Of a stretch of 64,000 nucleotides of DNA, positions 1 through 24,900 are shown one piece after another. The notes beneath the pieces are model-generated. The model did no database searches. It saw only the letters and a list, made by a program, of their open reading frames with translations, and had not been told where the DNA came from. The stretch is from Balanoglossus misakiensis. Taxonomy: Eukaryota; Hemichordata. The position numbers and the translations under genes are program-made. The stretch is taken from contig CM082578.2 in NCBI GenBank assembly GCA_040954595.2, positions 14,632,001 to 14,696,000 on the forward strand. Reading direction: 5' to 3'. Within the stretch, counting starts at the first letter, position 1. Every line of letters starts with the position of its first letter.

Positions 1-410
1 CTGACGATTTTCATGAGCTATAACCCATGATTTCTTCAAAAATCGGCCAAATTTCGAAGTTTGGAAAATCATCAGAAAATGACAATTTTTCGACTTTGCG
101 AAATTTCAAAATTTCGTCGATTTTTGAAAAAATCATGGGTTATAGCTCATGAAAAATGACAAAATCATCAAAATTGGCGATGTCGAATTTTTTTCATTTC
201 TGACAATTTTTATGAGCTATAACCCATGAAAAACGTCCAAAAATGACAAAATCATCAAAATTGGCGAAGTCGGAATTTTTTCATTTTTGACAATTTTCAT
301 GAGCTATAAAAATATCCCAAACTGACAAAATCACAAAAGTTTGCAAAGTTCGTGTTTTGTCATTTTTGATAATTTTCATGACCTATAACCAACGAAAATG
401 TCTTATTTGG
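1..410. repeat. Degenerate direct and inverted repeat block
   Basis: The core catgagctataacccatga is at 12-30 and again, less its first base, at 212-229. It appears in reverse complement at 132-151 and decayed at about 298-309 and 377-390. A second unit, aaatgacaaaatcatcaaaa, starts at 154 and 241 (87 bases apart), with a decayed third copy near 319. The block is very AT-rich, has no coding potential and may continue left of the window. It resembles a decayed satellite or foldback element. Units are too uneven and partly inverted for a CRISPR array. Confidence 0.75.
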
Positions 411-497
411 TTATTTGGATGTATTATGGTTGATGTCAAGTACAATCGAAGAACGCAATTAATTTGTTGATGTTGTTGCTGGAATATGATTCAGCAG

Positions 498-503
498 TTT
501 ATT
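498..503 (-). terminator. Candidate poly(A) signal of the sulfonylurea receptor gene
   Basis: AATAAA on the minus strand, about 310 bases after the stop codon at 811-813. It is the first canonical hexamer I see downstream. No transcript evidence. Confidence 0.45.
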
Positions 504-810
504 CCTTTTGGCATAATCTTACATTTCAATGTCATCAATTCTGTATCGACAACTGGCTCAGTCGATGTAGGCCTACTGAGAAATACCAATATGTGCGTTT
601 TGAATGACTGACTCTTACTTCGAGATGAGCGTGAATCGATATCCTTCCGATGTCATGGTAACTACAACATTCGGTTAACACAATTTCAAAATAACAAGTT
701 TTATAAATCATCAATCGTGTCATTTTAAGGCTAACGCATGTAAATATCTTTCATCTTGTAAAAACACATAAGTAAAAAATTATATGATGTCTCCTTTGGC
801 AGCACGAAGA

Positions 811-12047
<11,237 letters not shown>

Positions 12048-12501
12048 CACTGTCGAGTGTACAACTCGCATCAGACTAGGCGTCGAACAGAAGTTCTTCT
12101 TCCGCTCGGAGGGTTATACCGATGCGGTAACCAGTGAGTCAGTCGGGAACGCCTCTCCTCCGTCTAACACCGAACTCGTGACGTTCAGGTGTCGCGCCGT
12201 ACAAACACAACATTCATATTGCACTCAGCTGTACGTGACCACGTATCGTTTACAATTTCTAGGGCGCCCTCAACGCCGTTATGTCAACCATGTTTTCCGT
12301 CTCGACCGAGGCGTAGACCACCCTTCCTGATATTTTTAGTTTGAAGAAGAAAAGAAACTTACTTCGGCGTTCTCCCGAGATCTCAATGCAACAACAGATG
12401 TGGGACAAGATATATGTATTGGGATGGTAAAGTAAAAGTATGCAGAAATCGACGATGACAAAAAAACAATCATTCAAATGAGTTGAATGGTTTCAAAAGA
12501 C
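12048..12501. other. Gap between SUR start and lectin 3' end
   Basis: Contains the presumed 5' UTR and promoter of the SUR gene; 12060-12330 is more GC-rich than its surroundings. No further gene is recognised. Confidence 0.5.
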
Positions 12502-12507
12502 TTTATT
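12502..12507 (-). terminator. Poly(A) signal of the C-type lectin
   Basis: AATAAA on the minus strand about 115 bases after the lectin stop codon. Confidence 0.6.
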
Positions 12508-12620
12508 CAGACGTGCTGGGTATAATTTACGAGAAAGAACAAAATATTCAGAGAATGATGAAGAATTTTACGAAGACGCATTTAGCTGATGACTTGATCT
12601 CATGTGGTCCAATTCACCCT

Positions 12621-14197
12621 TTAAACTGAGTGACAGTACGGATCTGCAGTATGGGCATAAAAATAAGTATTAGTTGTCTAAGTTTTACAAGATATGCATT
12701 ACTGCGATGCTCGCATGCATACTGTACATACTTCGTCTTATCTTATTAGCATTGTTTGGCTTATCAAGCCTTTAATGTGAATCTCAAATAAACATATGTG
12801 GAAACTCAACTTCACCTACCTGGTATTTGGCAGATGATTCCCTTGGGACGGAAATCACAGTATTCATCGTCCCAGAGACCACCATGGCCGAATCTGAACC
12901 TACAGGAACGAAGATATGAATATGTATTACACAATCAGTTTACACATATTGTGAAATCAACATTACCCAAAGGGAACTGTAATAGGGGCAATGTTTTTAT
13001 GCATGTCGTTCTTAAATCTACTTTCTTCTGCCATACTAGTAAGAATAATAAGTTTTTGACGACATCAGACCATACCCGGGTTCTCCTGTTAGTATCTTTG
13101 CGTTTTCTTACCAAAGTTGAACACAGTCTTGTCCGTCGGAGTTCCTTCGCACATTGTTGTTAGGCTCATTTGTAGCCCAGTTGCGGTAGTCGTCCATGCA
13201 GAGGCTCTCGCCATCATCCCATGTGTATTCGCCCTCGGCAGCTGCGTCTCCAAGACCTATCCAGAAGCCAAATCTCTCGATGCATGGACTCACGTCCAAT
13301 CCGTTGTCTGTGATGAAGGTTCTCACCTCCGTATCGAGTGCCGCTCCCCTCAAAACAGCGAGGCGACCGCCTGGACCGCCAGGCAACACCGTGCGTGACT
13401 CGCAGAATGCCTTGGCATTTCTCTGGTACGGTCTGTCAGTTTTGTCCTGCTGACAGTAAACCTCATACTTCATACACATGCAGTCTCCGTCTACATGTTT
13501 TGTGAATGTACCTGTGACGACAAAATAGTACGGCATGCAATTAACTTCGAGAGAGGGAATGTGCCAAGCTTTAGCTGCATGACGAAAATTAACAGCACAA
13601 CATATGTTAATATTAATAACGCTCCATTCACATGCAAGCTACGTCGTCAAGCGTTCACATGTAAGTTTCCGTAACGAGGAATTACTCACCGGCTAGGTTC
13701 TGTAGTATCCACGACAATGATTTTCGTGTAGGAAAAAAAGATAAAGGGTTTACACTTTAGATGCGAGCAAACAAAGTTGATCAAATCATTTTCGCGACTT
13801 CGTCTGCTACAAATACAGAACGCATGGTGGGCATCACCATCAGTGGTATCAGACAAGGTGATAACATGATGCATGTAAAGACAATGACCGTCATTCATGT
13901 TGACTTGTATAAACGACAAACGTACTCAGTAAGTAAGGGGCAGTGTTATCTTTTTGAGCGTCACGTCTGAATCGGTTCATGAGAAAATAACTTGCGATGC
14001 GAGATTTTGCCACAGGATACGTACGCCTTGGGTTTGCATCATGACATTCAAATCATGAAATTACCAAGTTCAAATTAACGGGGTTAAATTAAGAGGAAAA
14101 AGTGGAACCCAGTCGTTAGAAAAGGGCTCAGTAGGAGAATACTCACGTAACAAGAAGCGTAGGCCACAAGACTCGCTAGAATGATGAGAGATTTCAT
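12621..14197 (-). CDS. Secreted C-type lectin, single CTLD with EPN motif; 5 coding exons, 187 aa
   Basis: Coding exons: 14197-14147, 13699-13690 (10 nt), 13511-13112, 12899-12820, 12643-12621. The protein starts with a signal peptide (MKSLIILASLVAYASC), followed by a Cys-rich stretch and one C-type lectin domain. Visible motifs are FWIGLG (103-108), NEPN with EPN at 136-138, and LWDDEYC at the position of the family's WND-type calcium site. By family rules EPN predicts calcium-dependent mannose or GlcNAc-type binding; here WDD replaces WND. The tail is short (ends PYCHSV). The microexon joins exon 1 (phase 0) to exon 3 (phase 1); no other donor-acceptor pair in the interval gave an open frame. 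A role in immunity or as a structural secreted lectin is inference. It is not related to its neighbours. Confidence 0.88.
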
Positions 14198-14202
14198 CGT
14201 CG

Positions 14203-14507
14203 TCTGTAAAAGATGCACAGATTTTTTTCATGTATTTTCATGATAGCTAATTTAAGAAGTTTTACACCTATAAAAAACTTGCATTTTCAGGAACAATTTC
14301 CCTTAGTTTATAGCTCCGCATCGTCGAATGAACAACTTCCTTTTACCCTTTCAGAATACTTTCACAGCTTTGACTTCAAGCCCCTTAACAAGGTTGAAAC
14401 GACGAAAAACAAGCTAACCGGAAAAAAAAGATCTCAATATGTAGAATTACTCACTTGATATTGCAGTTCGTAATGAAGATTTCTCCGTCGTCGTTCAGTC
14501 TGCAGGG
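14203..14507 (-). other. Lectin 5' UTR exon and intron
   Basis: A donor (gtgagt) after 14455 and an acceptor (ttttacag) before 14203 define an intron separating a non-coding first exon (about 14507-14455) from the exon that holds the ATG. The upstream limit is estimated from the TATA box and not observed. Confidence 0.5.
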
Positions 14508-14531
14508 TGTCGATGTTCGGGAATCTGCTTG

Positions 14532-14539
14532 CTTATATT
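14532..14539 (-). promoter_or_regulatory. TATA-box-like element of the lectin gene
   Basis: AATATAAG on the minus strand, about 77 bases upstream of the 5' UTR splice donor. This implies transcription starting near 14507. A TATA box fits a tissue-specific secreted-protein gene. Confidence 0.45.
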
Positions 14540-15598
14540 GAGGAACACTCCCCCGGGGGTGCTACACCCAGAAAGGCTTCCACCCATTACTGAGATGAGA
14601 TCTGAAGATTAACAATAGCATCCATTAGATGTGGCCTTGCTAATGAAAATCAAATCCATACGGACGATCCTAGATTTCTTTGAAATAGTGTCATTTCGAA
14701 CATCTGTTTTCACAATATTTACTGCCTTCCACTCTGTCAAATGCACGTCATTGGCTTGGCAAGAGTGTCACAGGATTGACAAGCTGGTTTTACAATCTAT
14801 TTGTAAACGACCCAGTAACCACTTTTCTCCGGAAATCTACAATAATAACAGCGGCACTTATCACTACATTTCCTTATTTTTGCCATCTGCCTAATGTTCC
14901 CGGCGAATCCAAATAAAAGGTTACTAAGTGCGGATCCACTTTAAAAGTATCAAAATAATACAATGCAATACAAAAGAGTTGCAATGTGGAAAATAAATCT
15001 GGTTTTTATCTTTCCAGAATGGTATCAATATGGACAGAAATCTGGATATCTCTGGTTGAAATGCAATAACATATACCAGAACCTTTGATATGTCGCGGAA
15101 GCCAAAGTAAAGATGACCAACAACGGCAGAAGAGTTCAATCATACCGCCACCTCCGAACAGACTTTAATAAGTCTCGAAGCGAAAGTTTTAGCATCGATG
15201 TGGAAACTTACTTTGGTGAGTCATTTTAAGCGAATTTCACAAGAGAAATGTTTATGGGTTTTCTAGTTTCTTTCTTAAAGAAGACCAGATATTATAAAGT
15301 GTTCATTTAAGAGTTAATGTCATGTGACGGTTTGATTGACAAATCAAAACGGATGGATCGTCGTCATGTTCGTGAAATGCTCTTGTATTTTTGACGAATA
15401 AAAAGTGCCACTGCGTGCGTCAGCAGTGTATTATCTACAGACAAGGCAAATATGTTGTTTTAATATGTGTACGTGCTGTCATGGTTACTTTTGGTATGCA
15501 GGGGGACGCCTCATAAAAGTGAAATTTTTACATTCCTGTTTTGAATGTGATTAACTTCTACATTATAGCCACGCACACTGTACACACCCGCACATTCA

Positions 15599-15629
<31 letters not shown>

Positions 15630-18600
15630 CGAAAGCTGTAAACCTTTGACTAAAAAGTCACATTCTTTCTGTTCAAGACGTTAAATACATGTAGGGTTAC
15701 ATATTTATATTTCCATCACTTCACATTATGCAGTCATTCGATAGATCCGTTCACGCCGTTATATTTCAACGACTGTATTATAAAAGTTAGGTTGGTAGAC
15801 TTCGTTTTTGTTTTGTTATCTGGATACACCGTTTCGATATTGTGTTATGTCACTTGATAAATGGACATATTGGTCTTCGTAGAAAGGACGAAAATCTGAG
15901 TGTGAAAATCAAGTAGAATATGGGTTATGGTAAACAAAATGGGAAAGGTAGGTGAATACATTTCAGCAACAATTATGGAGCAACTCCGGAAGAACCAGAC
16001 AGCCGGCAATATTCCGAGTCGGGAATATGCAAAACCACCGGACTACCCATTCAAGGCGACATGAAGTATACGTATATATTTCCAGTTTCGGTCAAGAACC
16101 AACTTTTCCATCAGCAACTCGTAAAATTTTGCCGCATCTGCATACTACAAACAATGGTTACAACCCAGAGATTGGCGGCCATTTCAAATTTGAGACAATT
16201 TAAGACAAACGGATCATCGTTAGCGCGGCATGACGGACCGTCCTCAGCCGAAACAAAATTGACACCAACGGCGCCCCCATGCGATCAACAAACAATACAA
16301 CCAGTAAATTTCCAATGCAAATTATCAAGCTTATCTACTATTGAAGAACTACATCATGCTATTAAAATTTGAGTTTATATATTTTGAACTCTAATAACAG
16401 ATCACTAGAGATGATCAGTCTGAACCAGCACGTCTTACATTGCGTAAGAGCTTTGGCCATCCTCCTATATATTTTAATTTAAAGGGAATGACAAGACTCG
16501 AACACATTTTCGCAAACGGAAAACTTCGTGTCGGAAAATTACATCAAACAAATACAAACCGATACATGTATTCACCGGAGATAGCGATTTTATCAAAAGT
16601 AATGAAATGGTTCTATTTAAAAAAAAAAAAAGCTTACACGTCGAGTAACCCTGATCGCCCCCTTTTCGTTAAAGCAGAAATGGCAAACATTAAATTAATT
16701 TAATTTGGTGGCAATTCGCAAGCATTAATTCCGGTCTAGTGAGCAGGAATTATGTAACATTTGCGAAAAGTTTTTTTTTTTCGATGATATTGGACAAATC
16801 GATATTTTATATTGCTTGATGTTAATTACGTCATAGTCTGCTTCGAACGAAGCGAAATCAGGGACCAGTATATACCCTGTACATGGTAAATTAGCCTCAT
16901 GGTAAAATGACTACACAATTTTAGATCCTACCAAGTCTTTTGAATTTCAGCTCTTACTAGAGATCCTCACCGCCAGTAGTTGATAGTGCTACGGACGTGT
17001 ACAGAAGTTAACGCTGCCCTTAGTACGTAGGCATGCAACGAGGGCCAAGGGTCACTGGACTTAGATTTAGTCTTTGTTTGCGGGGAATGTTGGTGTTTTG
17101 AAGATGCTACAAAAAGAACAAGGTCAAACTATTGCAGTCGAATCCATTTGGAACATGTTATTAGCACGGAAAGCCACAAATATCGCATACCAGAAATAAG
17201 TGCACCAAACTTTCTATCGTCAAGTCTCAACATAAGTTTGAACTCACTCAACCAAGTACGTTCCCGCCTCGGTACAAGACTTGCACAGCGTAATTTACAA
17301 ACGCAGTTCATCAACGTTGCCAAGTGATGTATTTAGACGAGTGAACCGAATGGGTGACGTCAGGTCCAGGGGCAGCAACACTGGAGACAAGAAATTCGAT
17401 TTGTTCAACAAACAAGGGAAACGGAAAATGACGAGAGTCGTTTTGACCTTACGGTGATTGATGATTAGTCGTTTGTCTTCGTTCTATGTAGATAAAAAGA
17501 CAGATGCGGTGGCAGTAAACCATCTAAACCGCAACTGTCTTGTCAAATACCATACTATTTTCTCTAAGACTTATAGAGCATGCGCGACAGTTTGTGCCCG
17601 TCAATCAAATTTTATCGCAGCGGTCTCTCCGTTCATGTTTATAGTAAACAAAACCACGTCAAAGAAACTGTAGAAAAGGCGCGGTCACAAGTGCATTAAA
17701 CGATTGCAGTGAGGATTTTTAGCCACCAAGAAACAACCATCTTGACATCTTGCATCCAAGTACTGAGCCACTTAAGAAGCTACTTGGCACATGTACATGT
17801 TGGAACAATAAAGACATTTGAGTAGAGAGTATAAAAAGGACGAAATGACTTCACAAAGTGTCACCAGCGAATCTTAGTAGATAAGCCTATTGCAACAAAA
17901 TGCCGTTGACTCAAATCGCACATTTAAAATTATCGTTTTGTTTAACGTTACTGTCATAGTTCAAATTATTGAATTATTTATATAATATTACATTACATTA
18001 CACAATGACGATCCTTGTTTTATTCATGATTTCCTATGATACACTGATGGTCTCTCGGCTCTCTGACTGATATTGCGAACTTATGACAACGTGGTTTCTA
18101 ATGATGAGACTCTGCAGTTTTCTAAATGATTCATAAATATTCATTATGCAGTACAGCTTTTATTTATAACAAACTCATTTTACTTAAATATTTTCATGCC
18201 ATAATATGATATTAATGTATACACGCATTTTCTAATGATTTCCAGTGATTACTGATGTCGTAATAAAAGGTTCAATGTGTCTACCGTCCTTGTAATACAC
18301 CCCAGCCTTGCAGTGAGAGTATCTGAGCTGATTTTTAACCTTGCTGGGTATTGAGTGAATTCGAACAGTAGGTGGCTCTTGTTTTCTGTCAAGACGCCAA
18401 ATGCAGTGATGAATGGCGATGGGTCATTGAGCATGCGTGACCCTGAGGATTCATTGGTTTGTATATCCCTACCCGTACTATACTCTTAAAGCGACAAAAT
18501 CGCTTGTGCGATCACACACAATCCCGCTGTACACACGATTGTCCCATGACTTGCTAACGAGGTCATTTTAGGAAAATTTGCTTGTATATTGGAAGTAAAA

Positions 18601-18900
18601 TTTACGCGAGACGAAGAGCTGGCGTAAATGTCGAAAATTGTGCACTGAAGCTTACTAATCGGTGCAAAACATTTACTCTGTCACGGAACGCCAGGGGAAT
18701 CGATACCCCCCAGATATGTCACACGAGACACAACATATGCTGGGGCTATCTAGTCAGGCGACCAATCACAGGCTAGCTAGGGAACGCGAATTTATTAGAT
18801 CGCTGTTGTACGCAAGCCATTGGCGTTAATTTAGGCCAGAACAGACAGTGCAGTGGAGTGGAACCGCATTAACTGTGTCATGACAGTGTGAGCTGGTCTG
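14540..18900. other. Intergenic stretch without a recognised gene
   Basis: About 4.4 kb, AT-rich. Open frames up to about 110 codons occur but none has recognisable domains, consistent splice sites or a codon pattern unlike the background. A GA microsatellite is noted separately. The right end holds the transglutaminase promoter. Confidence 0.6.
15598..15629. repeat. (GA)n microsatellite
   Basis: About 16 GA dinucleotides with one interrupting C, in intergenic DNA. Confidence 0.85.
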
Positions 18901-18960
18901 AAGTGTCGTACAAAATAGTGGGATTTTCTTTAACGGATTGCGAACAGTTTGATATCAAGG
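18755..18960 (+). promoter_or_regulatory. Transglutaminase promoter and 5' UTR region
   Basis: Contains CCAAT at about 18761 (gaccaatcac) and an inverted CCAAT (gccattggc) near 18818, 140-200 bases before the start codon. No TATA box is obvious. The transcription start is not determinable from sequence. Confidence 0.35.
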
Positions 18961-21900
18961 ATGAGTTCCGAAGAAGTTGCTGAGGTAGTGACTGGCGAGG
19001 CTGCCGAGGACATTAAAGCCGATGGCGGTGAGGCTTCTGTGGAAGACGCGGCTCCCAAGGACGAGACTGCTGATACGCCCAATCCGAAAGAAAACGAACC
19101 AAGTCCCGCGGAAGGTGAAGCTCAGGCCGGTGAAAGCGCCCAGCCGGATGCCGTCGAAGGTGAGAGTGCACCGGCGAAGGCTGAGGAGGGTGTGGCCGAG
19201 GAAGTCGAAGAGCAGCAACCTGTAAACGGTGAAAGTGGCGCAGTTGAAGCGAAACCAGAGGCTGATGGCGCGGCTGAGGGTGATGCTGTTGTGGAGACCG
19301 TGGACGCCAAGCCAGACGCTGAAGGTGATGCGGTGGGTGAGGCCCAGCAAGACGAGCCCGGGGAAAGTGATGTGGCAGAGGCCCCAGCAGCCGCAGACGA
19401 CGCCGTCGCCAGCGGAGAGAAAGATGAACAAGCCGGCGATGGAGACGCGGATGCGGCTCTTACAAGCGGAGAAAGTACCACGACGACCGAGACAACAACA
19501 GTGGAGACGATTAAGATCGGAGGCGACGACGCCGAAGGGGAGGGCAAGGTGACCATTAAAGAAACCATCACTGTCGTCAAAACCACCAAAGTAGTTGAAA
19601 GCAGTATGACAGAAGAAATAGACCAGATTCTCAAAGAGATGACAGAAACCAGCCAATCATTGGCTGAGCTGGAGGAACCCAATGAAGAAGAAAAGGCGAT
19701 AGAAGGGGATGAAACCGACAAACCCGAACAAGTGGTGGAACTGATCGTCAAGGAGGAAATACTCCAAGAAGAAGAAAGTCCCGTTGCAGAAACCGAGCCA
19801 ACCGAAGAAGGCGCAAGCGAGCCTGCTGAAAGCTCTGCTAAGGAAGACGCAGATCTCGGCGGAGATGCAGCCAGTGATGAACCGGTGGCGCCCGCAGAGG
19901 GGGAAACGGCAGAAGAGCAAAAGGATGCGACGGAGGAAGAGAAGGCTAAGGAGGAAACGGAGAAGGCCGGGGATGAAAAGCCTAGCGATGAGATAATAAC
20001 AACCGAGGTGGAAAAGGAAACGCCAACGAGTACGACAGTCGTCAAAACAACTACTGTAACCACCACCGTGACTAAGAAACCAGTTAAGCGGCAATTTCAC
20101 ACAGCCGGGAGGAGAACCATCCCTAAGGAAGAGGCACCAAAAGAAAAACCCGAAGGCGGTGACGAAGGTAGGTGGAGTTCGAATGCCTTGCCGTCTATCT
20201 GCGGGCCTGGTTAAATTGATATGTCTAATAATAACCGAGAAATTGATTGGTAAATTAAATTGGAGAATGCCAAGCTGGTATTTGAATCTAGTTAGACAAA
20301 TCGATGGCCCCTTTTTTCTCATTTATTATAGTACATTAAGCAAGCATCTTCCAGCGATGTGGCACTGTCATCTATTGTCGTTATGAAATTCTTTATTTAT
20401 GGATAAACGCGCAAATTGCATATGGCATCCACGCATATCGACGAACATGTGAAATATTTTTAGCACGGTCGACGCATTTATCATGTGTGACCGCTGCTTG
20501 TCTGCGCAGCCGAGCCTAGATTTCAACTCTGATCTTTTGTCATAAAAGCTAAAAATAAAATCGCGTCACTGCACTATTATTTCTTGTCTGTATTTATTCG
20601 TGCACAAACCGGGCGCATGTTGGTGGATGAAATATAAGATGCAAGGATGGTCTGGGTAATGGCCGAAATGTTTTACAAAAGTGTAACGATGATAGTAGCT
20701 TCGGAATTTTTGTTTACTCCAAAGAATGTAAAATTTTAATTTATGAGGAACCCGGAGCTCTGTACCCACGCTTTGGTGACCCCGTTGCTGTTAGTAACCA
20801 CATCCCCCCAGTAAAGGCGACGAGTATCAAATATTTTCCTCGAATTGATATCTCGCTTTTAGTAAGTTTTCAGATGAGTTTGTGGGCGCTAATAAGAGTT
20901 TGAAAGGTAATAATATTACAAACCAGGTGGAAGACTGTAGTATGTGATCGAGTATTGAATACTTAAGTTTCCATAAATGTTACACTTTTCAGTTATGTGT
21001 ATAACGTAACTTATATGGTCAGTTAACACCGGATCCCCCAAGACTAGAATTATTTTTCTGAAAATAATTAGGAAATTGGATTCCTGGATATCACGCACAC
21101 CAGTATCCCACAAGATTTACAGTGGGTTTTTTTTATTGTGACGATATTTGATCTCCAGTTCAACTTCTTTTCACTTGTGTTTTGAGAAGAAAGTTTGTTT
21201 TCTGTTTTATAAAATACGAAATAAGGTTACCAAAATTTCAAGCGCAGTTCACATTTCGGACAACGCTTTTCACATTGTCATTAGAGCTCACCATTTCAAG
21301 GCAATCACGAAGAGGCAACATAAAGGGAATTTCTCGTCCGTCGTCTTTTACACTCCGCGGCACTGCCCCTCTCGAGCTCCGGTAAACTTGATTTTTGTCC
21401 TTTGCGGATTATCACTCATATATAATTATATTTCTCAGGTACCAATCTGCACCAAGCGCAGAGTCTATTATCTCATCCCGAAATACTAACCTTTTTTCAG
21501 AAAAGAAATTTGGGTGTTTTTCGGTGATCTATTCACAGATGGCGGTGCCATCAATAGTCGTTTGTTGTTACGTAATCGCTGACTGAACGCTAATATTTCG
21601 TTAATAATTAAGTTATTTAACTGTAAGTGGTGATGCAGCATGAAAGAAATAATATTTGAGATATTTATACGAGCACTGAATGCACACGTATATTTGATGT
21701 GAGTCTGTGAAGGTCACCAATCACTATGCTCGTCTTAACATTTACGGAAACATTCCCACGCCTTGCATTTCAAAATAATTGACAAAATAATGTTAACTGT
21801 ACTAGTATATAAATTTAAGTTGAAGCAGGATTGTTTCAAACGACAGGCACTATTCAGAGTAACTCCTTGTAAGGAATAATTGATGAACACTTTAAGGTCA

Positions 21901-24900
21901 AACACCTTGTGAAGACTGAAGTTTATCGAGTCACCTGCTAGATTTATGGCTTTTTGTTAAAGTGTGAATGTTAACTACAGTATCCAGACGGAATTTTAAC
22001 AAGAATCCGAGGAAACAACGTTTACTGTACACACAGCCTTAACTTTCCCCCATGAGAGACGCTGCATTCAAAAGGACTGGTATTATGCGGTAGCCAAGGC
22101 CGAGAGTTCATCTAACGAAAATAAACGATGTACAAGATCACTCAACGGTGGCGATATTGTTTGATTAAGTTATAAGTGAAGTATAACATCGTGCGTTTAT
22201 TTTCAACTCCAAGTGCGACGACTCGGTTGCGCGTCTGTATATGGGAATTCACTAATGTTTATGGTTCTTCTGACATCTCAACATGTCCCCAGCGGTTCTT
22301 AAATATACGCCGAGCTATTATCGTCTGTATCCATGGTGACAGGTTCATGTCAACCGCTGAAGGCGAAAATTATTTTCGAAACTACAATCAGAGTACATGT
22401 GGTTATTTCTCTAGCGGCTTTGGAATTTCCCTTTATATTTCCTTATTTACAGTTACGTTATAAGCGTCTACAGTATTAAATGACGTACTAAAATTTGATA
22501 ACTAATCAAGCGTTCCAAACACGAATAATGGATAAATGAACCATTTGCATATAATCTGACAGATGGTGCGCAACTAATGCCAAATCTCGCGGGAGTTCCC
22601 GAAAAGTCAGCGGATATAAATAACATTGCTAAGCACCCTGCTAAAAGTATCCTGCCAGAAGTGACTGCACATTACCTTGCAAAAAGTGTCTAATTATCAA
22701 GGTTTAACATTTGTAATGGTATTAAAGGTCCCCCTCCCCCAAATATATGTAGACTGTGTTTTCTTTGCTGTAAAATAGCGCTTGTAGAAGCGCGGCGTGA
22801 ACTCAGCTAAGCATGGGCACCACGTGTACCAGAACAAAAGATGAGAATGGTCAGTGAAAAATTATGTCATCGAACACGCCTATATTCATGAGCAGGGTAG
22901 ATTACGTCATCGATTAAGAGATTTGCCCATGGGCAGATTATATTATCATCTTCCTGACCAATTTCCTGGTTTCTTTTAGCAGAACTATGAACAACCTTTC
23001 CAGAAAAATAAAAGCACGGAATTCTAAAGCAACGTCAACAGAATGGTGCGCGAACCTTCGGACAACTATGCGATTTATGGTGACATTGAAATTTCTCACT
23101 CGCATCGATCATTGGGCAAATAAATTTCCCGACGGAGGCCATGCCACATTTTTGCGTCTGACGTCTGTGGTGGCCAGTGCCAGGTCTTTAAATAATTCAT
23201 TCGCAGTTGAGCAATATAAAATTAATATGGAGAGATCAAGGAACATGATATCTATTCATCAGACAAACTCTCGTATTTCTGCGGCCTATATGGGGAAACA
23301 ATGTCACCATACGGCGACTTAGTTAATTGATGAAACATTAAATATAACGGTGATGACAAATTCAATGAATTTTTACAATAAAAATATAAAATGGCGAGAA
23401 TCCAAGTCTCACATTTAATTGTAAAAAAAAATTTGAATTTGTCATCATCGTTATCATGATAAACCGACAGCTTCAAGAAAATTCAGCAGTCTGCGATTTG
23501 CAAATATGTTTCTGCGCGGAGTATTTTTTCTTGCAGTGATTATTTGCTTTCCGATTTTTATTAAGGGAGGAAGACATCGCATTCTATGTCGCCAAAAAAG
23601 TTGAATTTATGGGTGTCTAGATAGTTAAACCTCAAGAACGCCGCTGCGACCCAGGGTCACAATAAACTACATTCACACCATTAATCACATTCATCTCTCA
23701 CTAGAGGTCAAAGTTCAAAACGCGCAAAAAATAGTATATTATTTTCGCTGTGGTTCGACTGCACTAACGACGTAGCACATCGTCCTCTAACAAGGAGTAG
23801 ACTGCTGGGTGTTTTAGACTAACAGTGTTTATCTTGATTGGAAATATCACTGGCGGAGAGAGCAGAAAGAACTTACGTATAGTTAATAGATGTAAATCAA
23901 TAATATTTAGATGTTTTCAATAAGGAGACTCTTCTGTCAATATTTCTGCTCAATCAATCGAGAAAGTAACAAATGTATGGGATATTATGCAAATACACGT
24001 AGTAGTTAATATACTGTTGCCCGGAGCCTGACTTTTTTGTTTTCATTTGTTTGATTACAGTGGTAGATGAAGACATAGAGACTCTGAAGAACAAGTTGAA
24101 AGTGAAAAGCATCGATTTGCGTTCCTATAGCAACCAAAAGGCCCACCACACCGACGATTATGACGTGTATAATGTGGTTCTGCGTCGTGGACAACAATTT
24201 GAAATCAAAGTTGGATTCGAGCAGCCCATCAAGCTGGATGAAAATGAGTTGTATTTGGTGATAGGACTTGGTGAGTAAATGTTTCGGTGTCTTACCCATA
24301 ATTCCCTTCGCTGTTGCCAAGTAACACATCAAATGATATCATCGAATACAATGTAGGCCTACATGTTCTATCAATGAAACCTGTGTTCCCTGATGGGCGT
24401 GGGATTTCCACTGCACTGCAGGTCCCTTCCATCACCACCCTTTCCCAGATCATTACAAAATGTAAACAACTGAATCCCTGGCCAATTGGGTCCGTAAGTT
24501 TGCACGCTACTAATGCAAAACAAGGAAAAGATATTCGATATGAGTAAAACCGTGAAATTAAAACGATATCCATTCCTTGCACCATTTTGTGAAAACTGGA
24601 CAACAAGTGAACCCTGGAAATTGGCCCATTTCAAAAACTCATTAAAATGTCACAGCAGTAAGTCCAGATGTCTGCTTGAATTAAGGGTTTTATTTCTGTT
24701 TGAAATTTAATCTAATCTTCCATCCCGCCAGCGAAAAATTTTAATATCTGAAAATGTCCTCTCCCCCCCCCCCCGGTGGTATGTCCGCATTGCACTCAGT
24801 TTCCACGCAGCAACTACTACTCCGCAACGAGCGCACGTTTTCCATAGTATAGTGCAACTTTACAAGGCTACAGAGTCGGTAACACGGGAGAAAACAGCGA

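Noticed and set aside
1-410. CRISPR-like array
   Set aside because: Repeats are degenerate, in both orientations and unevenly spaced, and the genome is animal.
13686-13919. Larger lectin exon ending at the 13690 donor
   Set aside because: There is no AG acceptor that gives the right phase; the 10-nt microexon fits both ends.
19122-20066. Long antisense open frame (314 codons) opposite transglutaminase exon 1, plus other antisense frames at 18955-19656 and 19657-20322
   Set aside because: Low-complexity sense codons for E, A, T and K rarely give stops in reverse. The antisense products are Ser/Ala/Val-rich with no domain, while the sense frame splices cleanly into a transglutaminase.
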